Source: CAVVKW01 sp963749035 (GTDB lineage: Bacteria; Verrucomicrobiota; Verrucomicrobiia; Chthoniobacterales; JAATET01). Taken from it: a stretch of 64,000 nt of DNA. Position 1 is the stretch's first letter. Every line of letters starts with the position of its first letter. Positions 8,184 through 15,917 of the stretch are shown here, piece by piece. Below the pieces are notes generated by a model that ran no database searches, was not told where the DNA came from, and saw only the letters and a program-made list of their open reading frames with translations. The stretch is taken from positions 316,520 to 380,519 of the forward strand of contig CAVVKW010000005.1 of assembly GCA_963749035.1 (NCBI GenBank), written 5' to 3'. A program made the translations under genes and the position numbers.

Positions 8184-8252
8184 CAGCGCGGGAAGCGCCT
8201 CTCCGTCGGCCTCCGCTACGCTCCGGCCTCCTCCGAGGCGCTTCCCGCGCTG
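8184..8252. repeat. Long perfect hairpin inside the insertion sequence
   Basis: CAGCGCGGGAAGCGCCTC (8184-8201) pairs perfectly with GAGGCGCTTCCCGCGCTG (8235-8252) around a 33-nt loop, which itself holds a GGCCTCCG...CGCTCCGGCC hairpin. It sits in the non-coding part between the transposase gene and the right end. No T-run follows, so it is not an ordinary intrinsic terminator. It could block read-through transcription into the element or form a structured RNA. Confidence 0.8.
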
Positions 8253-8334
8253 TTTCCAACACCCCAGTCCGGTTTTGAACCGTCTCCTATTCCGGTTTTG
8301 CTCCGTCTCTTTCCGGTTTTGCTCCGGCCCCGAC

Positions 8335-8351
8335 AGTCGGACTGGCGACGA
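8335..8351. repeat. Right target-site duplication of the insertion sequence
   Basis: Exact copy of 6855-6871. Without the element, the sequence would join ...TCTGTCA to AGTCGGACTGGCGACGA and then GAAATGTG. This reconstitutes a roughly 100-bp divergent promoter region between the small secreted peptide gene and sppA. Confidence 0.9.
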
Positions 8352-8400
8352 GAAATGTGCGCTTGTGGCTTCCGAGGGATCGGGGCACGTTGCGGGTCTT

Positions 8401-9402
8401 ATGAGGAAATCGGGATGCGCGATCGTAGCGCTGTTTCTTTTGCTGGTCGCCAGCGTTTTCGTGAATGGCGTCCTGCTGCTCGGGCTGGGGGCGAGATCGG
8501 CGACGGGTTTGGCGCTGGAGACGGCCCCGGTGAATTACGACGAGCAGCTCGTGCTGCCTGCGGTGAATGGCGATGGCGGGAAGATCGTGGTGATCCCGAT
8601 GGATGGAGTGATCGCCTACAACACGCCGGGGAGTCTGGGCGATTCGATGGTGGACGATCTGAAGGCGGCGTTCCGACAGGCGGGAGACGATCCGAGCGTG
8701 AAGGCGGTGGTGATGACCGTGAACTCGCCGGGCGGCGAGATCACGGCTTCGGACGTGATTTACCACGAGATCAAGAAGCTGCGGGAGCGGAAGCCGGTCG
8801 TGTATTTCATGAACAGCGTCGGAGCATCGGGAGCCTACTACGCGGCGTGCGGGGCGAACTGGGTGATGTGCAACGAGACGACGTTTACGGGTAGCATCGG
8901 TGTGATCATTTCAACGCTGAATTACCGGGAGCTCTTCGGAAAAATCGGGTTGGATTCCATCGTATTCAAGAGCGGCAAGTTCAAAGACATGCTCAACGGG
9001 TCGCGGGAGGTTACGCCGGAAGAGGCGGCTTACGTGCAGGGTTTGGTGATGCAGAGTTACGACAAGTTCGTCGGGATCGTCGCGGAGGCGCGCGGGTTGG
9101 ACGAGGGCAGTTTGCGCAGCGGTGTGGCGGATGGGCGGATCTTGAGTGGAGAGGACGCGCTGCGAGCGAAACTGGTCGATCAGCTTGGTTACATCGAGGA
9201 CGCCTACGCGAAGGCGCGCGAGCTCGGGGCGGCGCCGGGGGCCAAGATCGTGGCCTACAAGCGCAATTTTTCGTTTGGGAGCGTGTTTCAGTTGCTCGGC
9301 GAAGCGCGGGGGGCGCGGAAGGTTGAAATCGACCTGCTCGAGGGCATGCCGAAGTTGCAACCCGGGCGAATCTATCTGCTGCCGTCGTTTTATGCGCCGT
9401 AG
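8401..9402 (+). CDS. sppA: Signal peptide peptidase SppA, single-domain S49 serine protease
   Basis: Membrane-anchored protease that degrades cleaved signal peptides. The ATG at 8401 (MRKSGCAIVALFLLLVASVF) puts the TM anchor at the N-terminus; the open frame upstream runs into the insertion sequence and is not natural. 333 residues is the usual length of the short SppA class. The catalytic dyad is visible: Ser143 in NSVGASGAYYAA and Lys193 in FKSGKFKDML; VNSPGG around residue 108 is the conserved S49 loop. The insertion sequence ends 65 bp upstream, so its outward transcription or a hybrid promoter may now drive this gene. Confidence 0.92.
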   Translation: MRKSGCAIVALFLLLVASVFVNGVLLLGLGARSATGLALETAPVNYDEQLVLPAVNGDGGKIVVIPMDGVIAYNTPGSLGDSMVDDLKAAFRQAGDDPSVKAVVMTVNSPGGEITASDVIYHEIKKLRERKPVVYFMNSVGASGAYYAACGANWVMCNETTFTGSIGVIISTLNYRELFGKIGLDSIVFKSGKFKDMLNGSREVTPEEAAYVQGLVMQSYDKFVGIVAEARGLDEGSLRSGVADGRILSGEDALRAKLVDQLGYIEDAYAKARELGAAPGAKIVAYKRNFSFGSVFQLLGEARGARKVEIDLLEGMPKLQPGRIYLLPSFYAP

Positions 9403-9494
9403 GTTGGTGGGGATTTGAAAGTTGAAATGCGGAATGCGCATTCGAGTGCGGCTTGGCCGTTGGATGGGTCGGCGTTCGTCGGTGGGCGGTTGAG

Positions 9495-10271
9495 GTGAGT
9501 TGGTTGATTTTAGGAATGCTGGCGGTGGCTGGCGGAGTCGTCTGGTGGTCGCTGCTGCGGGGGTTGCCGCGCGAGAGTGATGACGTGGTCCGATGCCGGG
9601 AGTATCGGCTGGGGGACGCGACTTACGCGACGGCACTGGGGTTGGGGTTTGTGCTGATGATTTTCTCGTCGGGGACGGCCGAGCCGCCGCCGGTGGACGC
9701 GGAGATGTTTCAGGCTGCTCTCGTGTTCTGGCTGATGGCGCTGATGCTGGTGCTGACATTCATGGTCTATCGGGGGCTGAACCCGCTCGATCTGCTCGGG
9801 CTGCGCCCGGTGAATTGGCGGCAGTGCCTCCGGGTCGCGGTGGTGGGGATCGCAGCGGCGATTCCCGTCGTTTTGTTGATCCAAAAGGGGATTTCCATTT
9901 GGTTTCCAGAGGCGGGCGGTGACCGCACGGTCGAGTTTCTTCGGGAGCGGGCGACGGCTTCGGATTGGGCTTGGGTCACGTTGATGGCGGTCGTGGCGGC
10001 GCCGTTGGTGGAGGAATTTATCTTCCGGGGTTACCTCTACGGGGTGGCGAGGCGATACGGGGGACGCTGGGCGGCGGTGGGCGTGACGTCGTTTTTATTT
10101 GCAGCCATTCACCTGAACCCGGTGGGCCTGCTGCCGCTGGCGGTGCTCGGGGTGGTCTTTGCGCTGGCTTACGAGCTGACGGGAAGCGTGTGGACGAGCG
10201 TGTTGATGCACGTGCTCTTCAATGGATTGACGTTGGCAGTCTTGGCGTTCTTTCCGGACTTCAATCCATGA
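9495..10271 (+). CDS. CPBP-family intramembrane glutamic endopeptidase (CAAX protease-like)
   Basis: Polytopic membrane protein with the three Abi/CPBP motifs: EEFIFRG (EExxxR) near residue 175, FLFAAIH (FxxxH) and HVLFNG (HxxxN). Several TM helices precede the catalytic core. A TTG at 9453 would add 14 residues, but GTG at 9495 (VSWLILGMLAVAGG) places a TM helix directly at the start and is preferred. The stop overlaps the thiL start as ATGA. Substrates of bacterial CPBP proteins are mostly unknown. Confidence 0.85.
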   Translation: MSWLILGMLAVAGGVVWWSLLRGLPRESDDVVRCREYRLGDATYATALGLGFVLMIFSSGTAEPPPVDAEMFQAALVFWLMALMLVLTFMVYRGLNPLDLLGLRPVNWRQCLRVAVVGIAAAIPVVLLIQKGISIWFPEAGGDRTVEFLRERATASDWAWVTLMAVVAAPLVEEFIFRGYLYGVARRYGGRWAAVGVTSFLFAAIHLNPVGLLPLAVLGVVFALAYELTGSVWTSVLMHVLFNGLTLAVLAFFPDFNP

Positions 10272-11152
10272 CCGCTGCCGAGCTCGACGAGGATGCGTTG
10301 GTGGCGCGGCTGACGGCTGAATTGCCGCGGGGTGAAGACGTGGTGGTTGGGCCGGGAGATGATTGCGCGGTGGTGCGGGTGGCGGGTGGTGGGCTGCAAT
10401 TGCTGAAGACGGACTGCGTGATCGAGGGGGTGCACTTCCGAGCGGAGGATGAGGCTGAGCGGGTTGGCTGGAAGGCGGTCGCGCGGGCGATCAGTGACGT
10501 GGCGGCTTGCGGCGGAACGCCGGACTCGTGCCTGGTGACGGTGGCGGTGCCGGGGGATCGAGCGGTCGAGTGGCTCGACGGGCTTTATCGGGGAATTGCG
10601 GAGGTGGCCGGCGAATTTGACGTGGCGATTGTGGGTGGAGAGACGGCGCGGTCGCGTGAGGGAGCTTTCGTTTCCGTGGCGATGACGGGTTGCGTTGAAG
10701 CGGAGCGGTTGGTGCTCCGAAGCGGCGCGCGAGTGGGGGATCAGCTCTTTGTGACGGGGCGGCTGGGGGGGAGTTTCGAGTCCGGGCGGCATCTGGATTT
10801 TCGGCCACGGGTGGCGGAGGCGGGGTGGCTGACGGAGCGCTTTGAGATCCGCGCGATGATGGATTTGAGTGACGGGTTGGGGAGCGATTTGCCGCGGTTG
10901 GCTTCGGCGAGTGGAGTGGGATTTCGTGTGGACCTGGATCGGATTCCGCTGCACCCGGGTTGCTCGGTCGAACAGGGGATTTCGGACGGCGAAGATTACG
11001 AGTTGCTGTTTGCGGTCAGTGCCGAGGACGCGCTTCGAATGGAGAGCGAATGGGAGGCGAGGAGCGGCGAGGTGGCACTGACGAGGATTGGGAACTTCGT
11101 GGTGAGTGCGGATGGCGAGAACTTGGTGGGCGGTTGGCGGCACTTCGGGTAG
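10268..11152 (+). CDS. thiL: Thiamine-monophosphate kinase
   Basis: Catalyses ATP-dependent phosphorylation of thiamine phosphate to thiamine diphosphate, the last step of cofactor synthesis. The 294-residue protein starts MTAAELDEDALVARL. Diagnostic segments are VVVGPGDDCAVV (metal/ATP-binding Asp pair), LLKTDCVIEGVHF, KAVARAISDVAACGG, VGGETARS and MMDLSDGLGSDL, all in the usual ThiL order. The ATG overlaps the CPBP stop, so the two are co-translated. No TPP riboswitch is visible upstream. Confidence 0.95.
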   Translation: MTAAELDEDALVARLTAELPRGEDVVVGPGDDCAVVRVAGGGLQLLKTDCVIEGVHFRAEDEAERVGWKAVARAISDVAACGGTPDSCLVTVAVPGDRAVEWLDGLYRGIAEVAGEFDVAIVGGETARSREGAFVSVAMTGCVEAERLVLRSGARVGDQLFVTGRLGGSFESGRHLDFRPRVAEAGWLTERFEIRAMMDLSDGLGSDLPRLASASGVGFRVDLDRIPLHPGCSVEQGISDGEDYELLFAVSAEDALRMESEWEARSGEVALTRIGNFVVSADGENLVGGWRHFG

Positions 11153-11215
11153 CTCGTGGGTTAGCTCTGGTAGGTAGTCCTCGATTTCTGAAAGGGTGGA
11201 CGTGCCCCTTTGGCG

Positions 11216-12961
11216 ATGATGAGTGGTGATCAACGAGAGAATGCGGTGCCCGTGGGTGCCTCCGTTTTCCGCTACTGCGGGAGACTGATCGAAGCGGCGT
11301 GGTTGGTGACGGTCGTGGTGATCCCGATGCTTTACGATCCATTTGGCACAGCGGGCTTCGATCCGATCAAGATCGTGACGCTGCGAGCATTGGGGCTCGT
11401 GGTGGCGATGGCACTGGCCGTCGAGATTGCGGTGGGCTGGCGGCGAGTGGAGTGGCGGTGGCCGTTCTGGAGTTGCGCCGTTGGGTTGTTGGCGTTGAGC
11501 TTGGTTGTATCCAGCATATTTTCGATCAATCCGGCCCGGAGTTGGTGGGGCTCCGAGCAGCATCTTCAAGGGGCCTGGACGGGACTGTGCGTGATGGCGC
11601 TGTTCGTTGGGATCGCGACGCACCTTCGGACGATGTCGCAGGTCGAAAGACTGGTGACCGTCACTTTGGCGGCAACCGTGCCGGTAACAGTTTGTGCCGT
11701 CCTTCAAGGGGTGGGCTTTGATCCGGTGGGCGTCGGCTCACTGGGTGGCGGAGCGTATGCGTTTGCGGGGCACCCGATCTATCTGGCCGGCTATGTGGGA
11801 ATGCTGATTCCTCTGGCGATCTGGCAGTTATGGCACCTTGGGGCTGGTGGCGGACACGTGCAGAATCATCGGTGGATGCCGTGGGCCGGGGTGCTTCTCT
11901 TGCTGGTGATCGCGCTGATTTTGACCGGGAAGAGGGGTCCCGTCGTGGCGGTGATTGGAGGCGGAACGATCGGCCTTTTTCTGCTGGCTGCGCGCACCCA
12001 GCGTGTGCGATTGGCCGCTTGGGGGGTCGGGATTCTCGGCGGTGGTGCGGCGTTCTTCATGCTTCTTGCTGTCCTCGTGACCGTGAAGGTCCCCGTAGCT
12101 GAAATCCCGGTGGTGGGTCGGTTTGCGCGGATTGTGCCGGTCGGTTCAGGCACTGGAGATTTCTTCCGCTCGAGCATCTGGTCGGCGGCGCCTCCGCTAG
12201 TGACTGGGGAAAAGGCGGTGATCTTCCCGGACGGTTCGGTGGATGCACTCGCGGCGGCCAGACCGTGGGTTGGATTCGGTTCGGAAACGTTGCAGCAGGT
12301 GCTGCCGCAATCTTGGCTCTTTCTAACTGGCGGCCCGTTAGTCCCGCATGAGAGCTGGTTTCACAACGGATTTTGGGACGGCTGGCAGTCGCTTGGTTTG
12401 CTGGGTGTCGCGGCTGGCTTGCTGCTGTGCTTCGCACTTTTCCGACTGGGTATGCAGACGTCGGGAATGTCGGTGGCCGCCCGAAGGTGGGAGTTTGCTG
12501 GGTGGACACTTGCAGGCGGAGCACTTGGGGCTGGGCTGATGGGAACGGTTTTCGGAGCAGCTTACGTGGGCATGGGATTCCCGCTTGGTTTGCTGGGCGG
12601 TATGGTCGTCGGAGCCGTCTGGGGTTCTTTCCGGAAGCGACGAGGGGGCGTTTCGACTTTGACGGCAAAAGAGGGGCTTTCGCTGGCTCTGCTATCGGGT
12701 CTGGCGATCCACTGGGTGGACCTGGTGTTTGCGTTTCCCACTGCGCAGACGTTGACGATGTTCTGGGTTCTGGCCGGGTCTCTGATTGCGCTTCAAAAGG
12801 TGAACTGGGTCGAACGGTGGGAGGATCCAATGGCGGACTCTGGCGGTCCGGGGATGCTCGCTGGCGTGCTTTCGGGGTTGATCTTGATCACCATGGTGAA
12901 TGGATTTTTCGATCTGGTTTTCGTTGGCCCGAAGTCGGGGTGGGGCGTTTTAGGCGAGTAG
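11216..12961 (+). CDS. O-antigen ligase-like polytopic membrane protein, N-terminal part of a gene split by an amber codon
   Basis: About 581 residues with more than ten TM helices. Features of the Wzy/WaaL-like family are AFAGHPIYLAGYVGMLIPLA (normally GNPNFLAGYL), the TGKRGPVVAVIGGG loop and the large periplasmic loop ending in HNGFWDGWQSLGLLGVAAG. It terminates at TAG 12959-12961 right after GPKSGWGVLGE. The same frame stays open on the far side of that TAG and continues with more TM helices and a TPR region (12962-14290), as in full-length family members of about 1,000 residues. Start: ATG 11216 or 11219; TTG 11210 is less likely. A polysaccharide or glycan ligation role is inferred only. 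Confidence 0.75.
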   Translation: MMSGDQRENAVPVGASVFRYCGRLIEAAWLVTVVVIPMLYDPFGTAGFDPIKIVTLRALGLVVAMALAVEIAVGWRRVEWRWPFWSCAVGLLALSLVVSSIFSINPARSWWGSEQHLQGAWTGLCVMALFVGIATHLRTMSQVERLVTVTLAATVPVTVCAVLQGVGFDPVGVGSLGGGAYAFAGHPIYLAGYVGMLIPLAIWQLWHLGAGGGHVQNHRWMPWAGVLLLLVIALILTGKRGPVVAVIGGGTIGLFLLAARTQRVRLAAWGVGILGGGAAFFMLLAVLVTVKVPVAEIPVVGRFARIVPVGSGTGDFFRSSIWSAAPPLVTGEKAVIFPDGSVDALAAARPWVGFGSETLQQVLPQSWLFLTGGPLVPHESWFHNGFWDGWQSLGLLGVAAGLLLCFALFRLGMQTSGMSVAARRWEFAGWTLAGGALGAGLMGTVFGAAYVGMGFPLGLLGGMVVGAVWGSFRKRRGGVSTLTAKEGLSLALLSGLAIHWVDLVFAFPTAQTLTMFWVLAGSLIALQKVNWVERWEDPMADSGGPGMLAGVLSGLILITMVNGFFDLVFVGPKSGWGVLGE

Positions 12962-12994
12962 CTTCGCGAGGATCTCCCGGAGAGATTCTTTCTG

Positions 12995-14290
12995 ATGCTG
13001 ACAAGTTTGGTGGCGATAAACGGCCTGATTCTTGGCCGCGACGAGCAAGCTGACCGGAATCGCAATTTTGCGGCAGCGGGGGGGATCGCGGTCGCGCTGC
13101 TTGCGGCGTTCACGCTGGCGAAGGCTTTCTGGATCGCGAATGCGGGGCCATTTCCCGGAGTTGGAGATCCCGTTGAGACCGCGGTCGATCAGGTCAACAA
13201 GTTGGGCTGGATCGCGCCGGGCGTGGTTGGAATGTGTCTGGTGGGCGTCCTTTGTGGGTCGGTGATCGGTAGGCGGGTCAGATGGTGGTTTGTCGCTGGG
13301 GCTGGATTGGCGATGACTGCAATTTGGCTATTTGGTTCCGGGATTGAGACGCTCCGGGCAGGGGTGGCTAACCAATGGGCGGGATCTTTGTATCAAACGG
13401 GAAGGCTGCCCCAGGCATTCGCGGTTTTTGGTTTTGCGCAGACGCTCGAACCTCGGAATGTTCCAACCCGGCTGATCAAAGCGAATGTCGCAATGGATCT
13501 GACCGAGGCCAACGAGGAGAATTTTTCAACGAACATGGCAGGGATCTCAGCTGAGCTGGAGGAGGGGATGCAGCGCACTCCGCTGAGTCGTTCAAATCAC
13601 CAGCTTGGCCAGGTGTTCCTTCGGTGGGGTTTGGGTGAAGATGATGCCGCCACGCGGCGGGAAGTTGGATCGCGGGCCGCAGAGGCATTTGAGAGGGCCC
13701 GGCGATTCGAGCCGGGTTCTGAAACGGTCTGGTTCGAGGCGTCGCTGGTCGACCGGTATCTCCTCGATGATGAAACTGCGGCGAACGTGAAGCTTGCGAA
13801 GGCCAACGCACTCACGCAGCGGGTGCAGCCGCCTCTGCCGAACATCTACGCCACGGAGTGGGGGGATTTTTATTGGGGCCTTGCTTTGCGGGCTGATTCG
13901 AGAACATTGCGCGAGGCCTACGGACGCCGGGCATTGGGGTATTTTGAACGGGGGATCGCGGAAGATCGTGAAGCCGCCGCTCAGGGGTCTCTCAGTCGGA
14001 CTCGCTTGGAACAATTGCCCGCTGACCATTACCAGACGAGGATCGCGATCGGGATGATTTACCGAGATCTCGGTAGCCCGCGGGAGGCATTGGGAAGCTT
14101 TCGCGAGGCGGCCAAGACCGAGCTGCCGGGTGGGAGTTGGGAGGCGGAGGGTCGGGTGGCCGAGATGCTGATGGTGCTGGGCGAGCGCGTGGAGGCCATG
14201 GATTTCGTAGAGCGGGCGCTCGCTACCGCGCCGCCGAAGGTTCGGACGGATCTCGAAGCGCTTAAAACGGAACTCACCAAGCAACCCTAG
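12995..14290 (+). CDS. TM + TPR C-terminal part of the split O-antigen ligase-like protein
   Basis: Same reading frame as the preceding gene. Beyond the TAG the frame reads LREDLPERFFLMLTSLVAIN and continues. It can start at ATG 12995, preceded by GGAGAG about 10 nt upstream, so independent or reinitiated translation is possible. Three TM helices (LLAAFTLAKAFWIA; GVVGMCLVGVLCGSVIG; FVAGAGLAMTAIWLFGSG) precede helical TPR-like units (AGSLYQTGRLPQAFAVFGFA; AIGMIYRDLGSPREALGSFR; MLMVLGERVEAMDFVERAL). On its own it is a 431-residue membrane-anchored TPR protein. Whether the pair still functions is unknown. Confidence 0.7.
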   Translation: MLTSLVAINGLILGRDEQADRNRNFAAAGGIAVALLAAFTLAKAFWIANAGPFPGVGDPVETAVDQVNKLGWIAPGVVGMCLVGVLCGSVIGRRVRWWFVAGAGLAMTAIWLFGSGIETLRAGVANQWAGSLYQTGRLPQAFAVFGFAQTLEPRNVPTRLIKANVAMDLTEANEENFSTNMAGISAELEEGMQRTPLSRSNHQLGQVFLRWGLGEDDAATRREVGSRAAEAFERARRFEPGSETVWFEASLVDRYLLDDETAANVKLAKANALTQRVQPPLPNIYATEWGDFYWGLALRADSRTLREAYGRRALGYFERGIAEDREAAAQGSLSRTRLEQLPADHYQTRIAIGMIYRDLGSPREALGSFREAAKTELPGGSWEAEGRVAEMLMVLGERVEAMDFVERALATAPPKVRTDLEALKTELTKQP

Positions 14291-14310
14291 GGAGTTGGTG
14301 GGAGATCCAC

Positions 14311-15108
14311 TCAGCTTTCTTCGCTCATTTTCGCCAGCAGATCGGGGAGCTCGGCGAGTCCGGTGATGGTGTGGTCGGGCTGGACGTCGGCGTGTTCCTC
14401 GGCACCGGAGACTTTGATCCAGACGTTCCGGACGCCGGCGTTGCGGGCTCCGGCGATGTCGCGTTCCATGCTGTTGCCAACCATGACGGCCTCTTCGGGG
14501 GTGACGCTCAGGTCGGCGAGGAGGCGTTGGAAGATTTCCGGCTTCGGTTTTCCGACGTTGTGTTCGCCCGAGATGACGATGGCGTTGAAAAAATTGACGA
14601 GTCCGCTTGCGGCGATCTTCTCGCGCTGGAGATCGGGGGCACCATTGGTGAGGAGTCCGATCCGATAATCGAGGGCAAGGCGGGTGAGGACTTCGCGGGC
14701 GTCGGGCATGAGGCGAATGAGCTTTCGGCGTTCCGCTTCGAATCTCGTCGCGAGTTGCTCGGTGACGTCGTCGCTTTCGAGTTGCTGGTCCCGGAGGGCG
14801 GCGTCGAACACGTCGCGTCGAAATTGGTGGGCCCAATCGTGAAGGGCTTGGAAGTCGTCGGTGACGCCGACGAATTCGCCCCACAGGCACTCATACGGGG
14901 AGATCCCGATGCGTTTGCAGAAGGGGCGGACGGGAGCGGGTTCGGCCAGGCGATGAGCGTGTTTGACGACGGATCGCTGGAACGTGGCTTCGTCGGCGCC
15001 GAGGGTGGAAAAGGCGAGGGCTGCAACGACGGCGATGGTTTCGCGGGAGACGGCTTCATCGACGATGAGGGTGTCGTCGAGATCGAAAAGAATGGCGCGG
15101 ATCGGCAT
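14311..15108 (-). CDS. HAD-superfamily hydrolase (subfamily IA phosphatase)
   Basis: 265 residues with all four HAD motifs: motif I AILFDLDDTLIV (nucleophile Asp9, acid Asp11), motif II GLLTNGAPDLQREKI, motif III Lys in GKPKPEIFQ, and motif IV VMVGNSMERDIAGA. The helical cap between motifs I and II is typical of the YjjG/NANP-like IA group. Substrate not predictable. It is convergent with the TPR gene and divergent from lemA. Confidence 0.9.
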   Translation of the reverse strand: MPIRAILFDLDDTLIVDEAVSRETIAVVAALAFSTLGADEATFQRSVVKHAHRLAEPAPVRPFCKRIGISPYECLWGEFVGVTDDFQALHDWAHQFRRDVFDAALRDQQLESDDVTEQLATRFEAERRKLIRLMPDAREVLTRLALDYRIGLLTNGAPDLQREKIAASGLVNFFNAIVISGEHNVGKPKPEIFQRLLADLSVTPEEAVMVGNSMERDIAGARNAGVRNVWIKVSGAEEHADVQPDHTITGLAELPDLLAKMSEES

Positions 15109-15247
15109 GGGGCGTCTGAGAAACCAGAGGCGGCGGGAGAATTCGAGAATTTTTCGCGCGCTGCGGACGAGGTGCTTGTCGGGAGGTGGGAGCGGGGTGG
15201 CTGATTTCCGGATTGCGCGCGCTCAGGCTGAGGCGCATCGTGCAGGC

Positions 15248-15844
15248 ATGGGTGCACTCGAAATTTTCATCGGCCTGGTGGTCCTGATCGCGTTGGTCGG
15301 ACTGTTTTTCATCAGCCAATACAATGCGCTGGTCAGTCTCCGGAATCGCTTTAAGAACGCGTTTGCGCAGATCGACGTTCAGTTGAAGCGGCGGAACGAT
15401 TTGATCCCGAATCTCGTTGAAACGGCGAAGGGTTACCTGTCGCACGAGCGGGAAACACTTGAAGCGGTGACGGCTGCGCGGACGGCTGCGATGAGCGCCG
15501 GTGCGAAGGCGGCAAATAATCCCGGTGATCCGGCGGCAATGAAAGATCTCGCTGCGGCGGAGAGTGGTCTGAGCGGGGCACTGGGTCGACTGATGGTCGT
15601 CGCCGAGGCGTATCCAGACTTGAAGGCCAACCAGAACATGATGGCGCTGCAGGAGGAGCTGACCTCGACGGAGAACAAGGTCGCCTTTGCCCGGCAGAGC
15701 TACAACGATTCGGTGATGGCTTACAACACGAAGCGGGAAGTCTTTCCGACGAACATCGTGGCGGGGATGTTTAATTTCGGACCCGCCGAGCTGTTCCAGC
15801 TCGACGATGAGCAGGAACGTGAAGTGCCAAAGGTCAGTTTCTGA
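15248..15844 (+). CDS. lemA: LemA family protein
   Basis: 198 residues starting MGALEIFIGLVVLIALVGLF, a single N-terminal TM anchor. The conserved body follows: NRFKNAFAQIDVQLKRRNDL, then ETAKGYLSHERETLEAVTAARTAA, and the C-terminal ARQSYNDSVMAYNTKREVFP. LemA proteins are membrane-anchored helical bundles of unclear function, often beside HtpX-type proteases or TPM-domain proteins; neither is adjacent here. The chosen ATG puts the TM helix at the N-terminus; the frame is open further upstream but without likelihood. Confidence 0.92.
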   Translation: MGALEIFIGLVVLIALVGLFFISQYNALVSLRNRFKNAFAQIDVQLKRRNDLIPNLVETAKGYLSHERETLEAVTAARTAAMSAGAKAANNPGDPAAMKDLAAAESGLSGALGRLMVVAEAYPDLKANQNMMALQEELTSTENKVAFARQSYNDSVMAYNTKREVFPTNIVAGMFNFGPAELFQLDDEQEREVPKVSF

Positions 15845-15869
15845 GCTTGGTTCTTGGTTGATTGCTTCT

Positions 15870-15883
15870 AGTTGAGAGTTGAG
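15870..15883. repeat. Two-unit AGTTGAG heptamer repeat
   Basis: AGTTGAGAGTTGAG in the lemA-trpE gap, the same heptamer that forms a longer array at 23916-23950. Confidence 0.7.
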
Positions 15884-15917
15884 TGGGTCGCGTGGCCTTG
15901 ATTTGTTATCCGCCGCC

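Larger units (their letters stand above)
6872..8335. mobile_element. Complete insertion sequence, 1.46 kb, TGT...ACA ends, IS1202-like
   Basis: The left end TGTCGGCGACGGAGCAAAAC matches the inverted right end TGTCGGGGCCGGAGCAAAAC at 18 of 20 positions and continues into CGGA. GGAGCAAAACCGGA occurs twice at the left end (6882, 6905), and its inverse occurs three times at the right end (8268, 8291, 8312; the first is degenerate). These are probable transposase-binding sites. The element encodes one DDE transposase on the minus strand plus a non-coding 180-bp segment with a long hairpin. TGT ends, 1.4-1.7 kb length and long duplications fit my recollection of the IS1202 family (ISTde1-like subgroup); IS481 is the alternative. 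Confidence 0.85.

Noticed and set aside
8275..8400. N-terminal extension of SppA into the IS
   Set aside because: It encodes IS terminal repeats (LLFRFCSVSFRFCS), and ATG 8401 places the TM anchor correctly.
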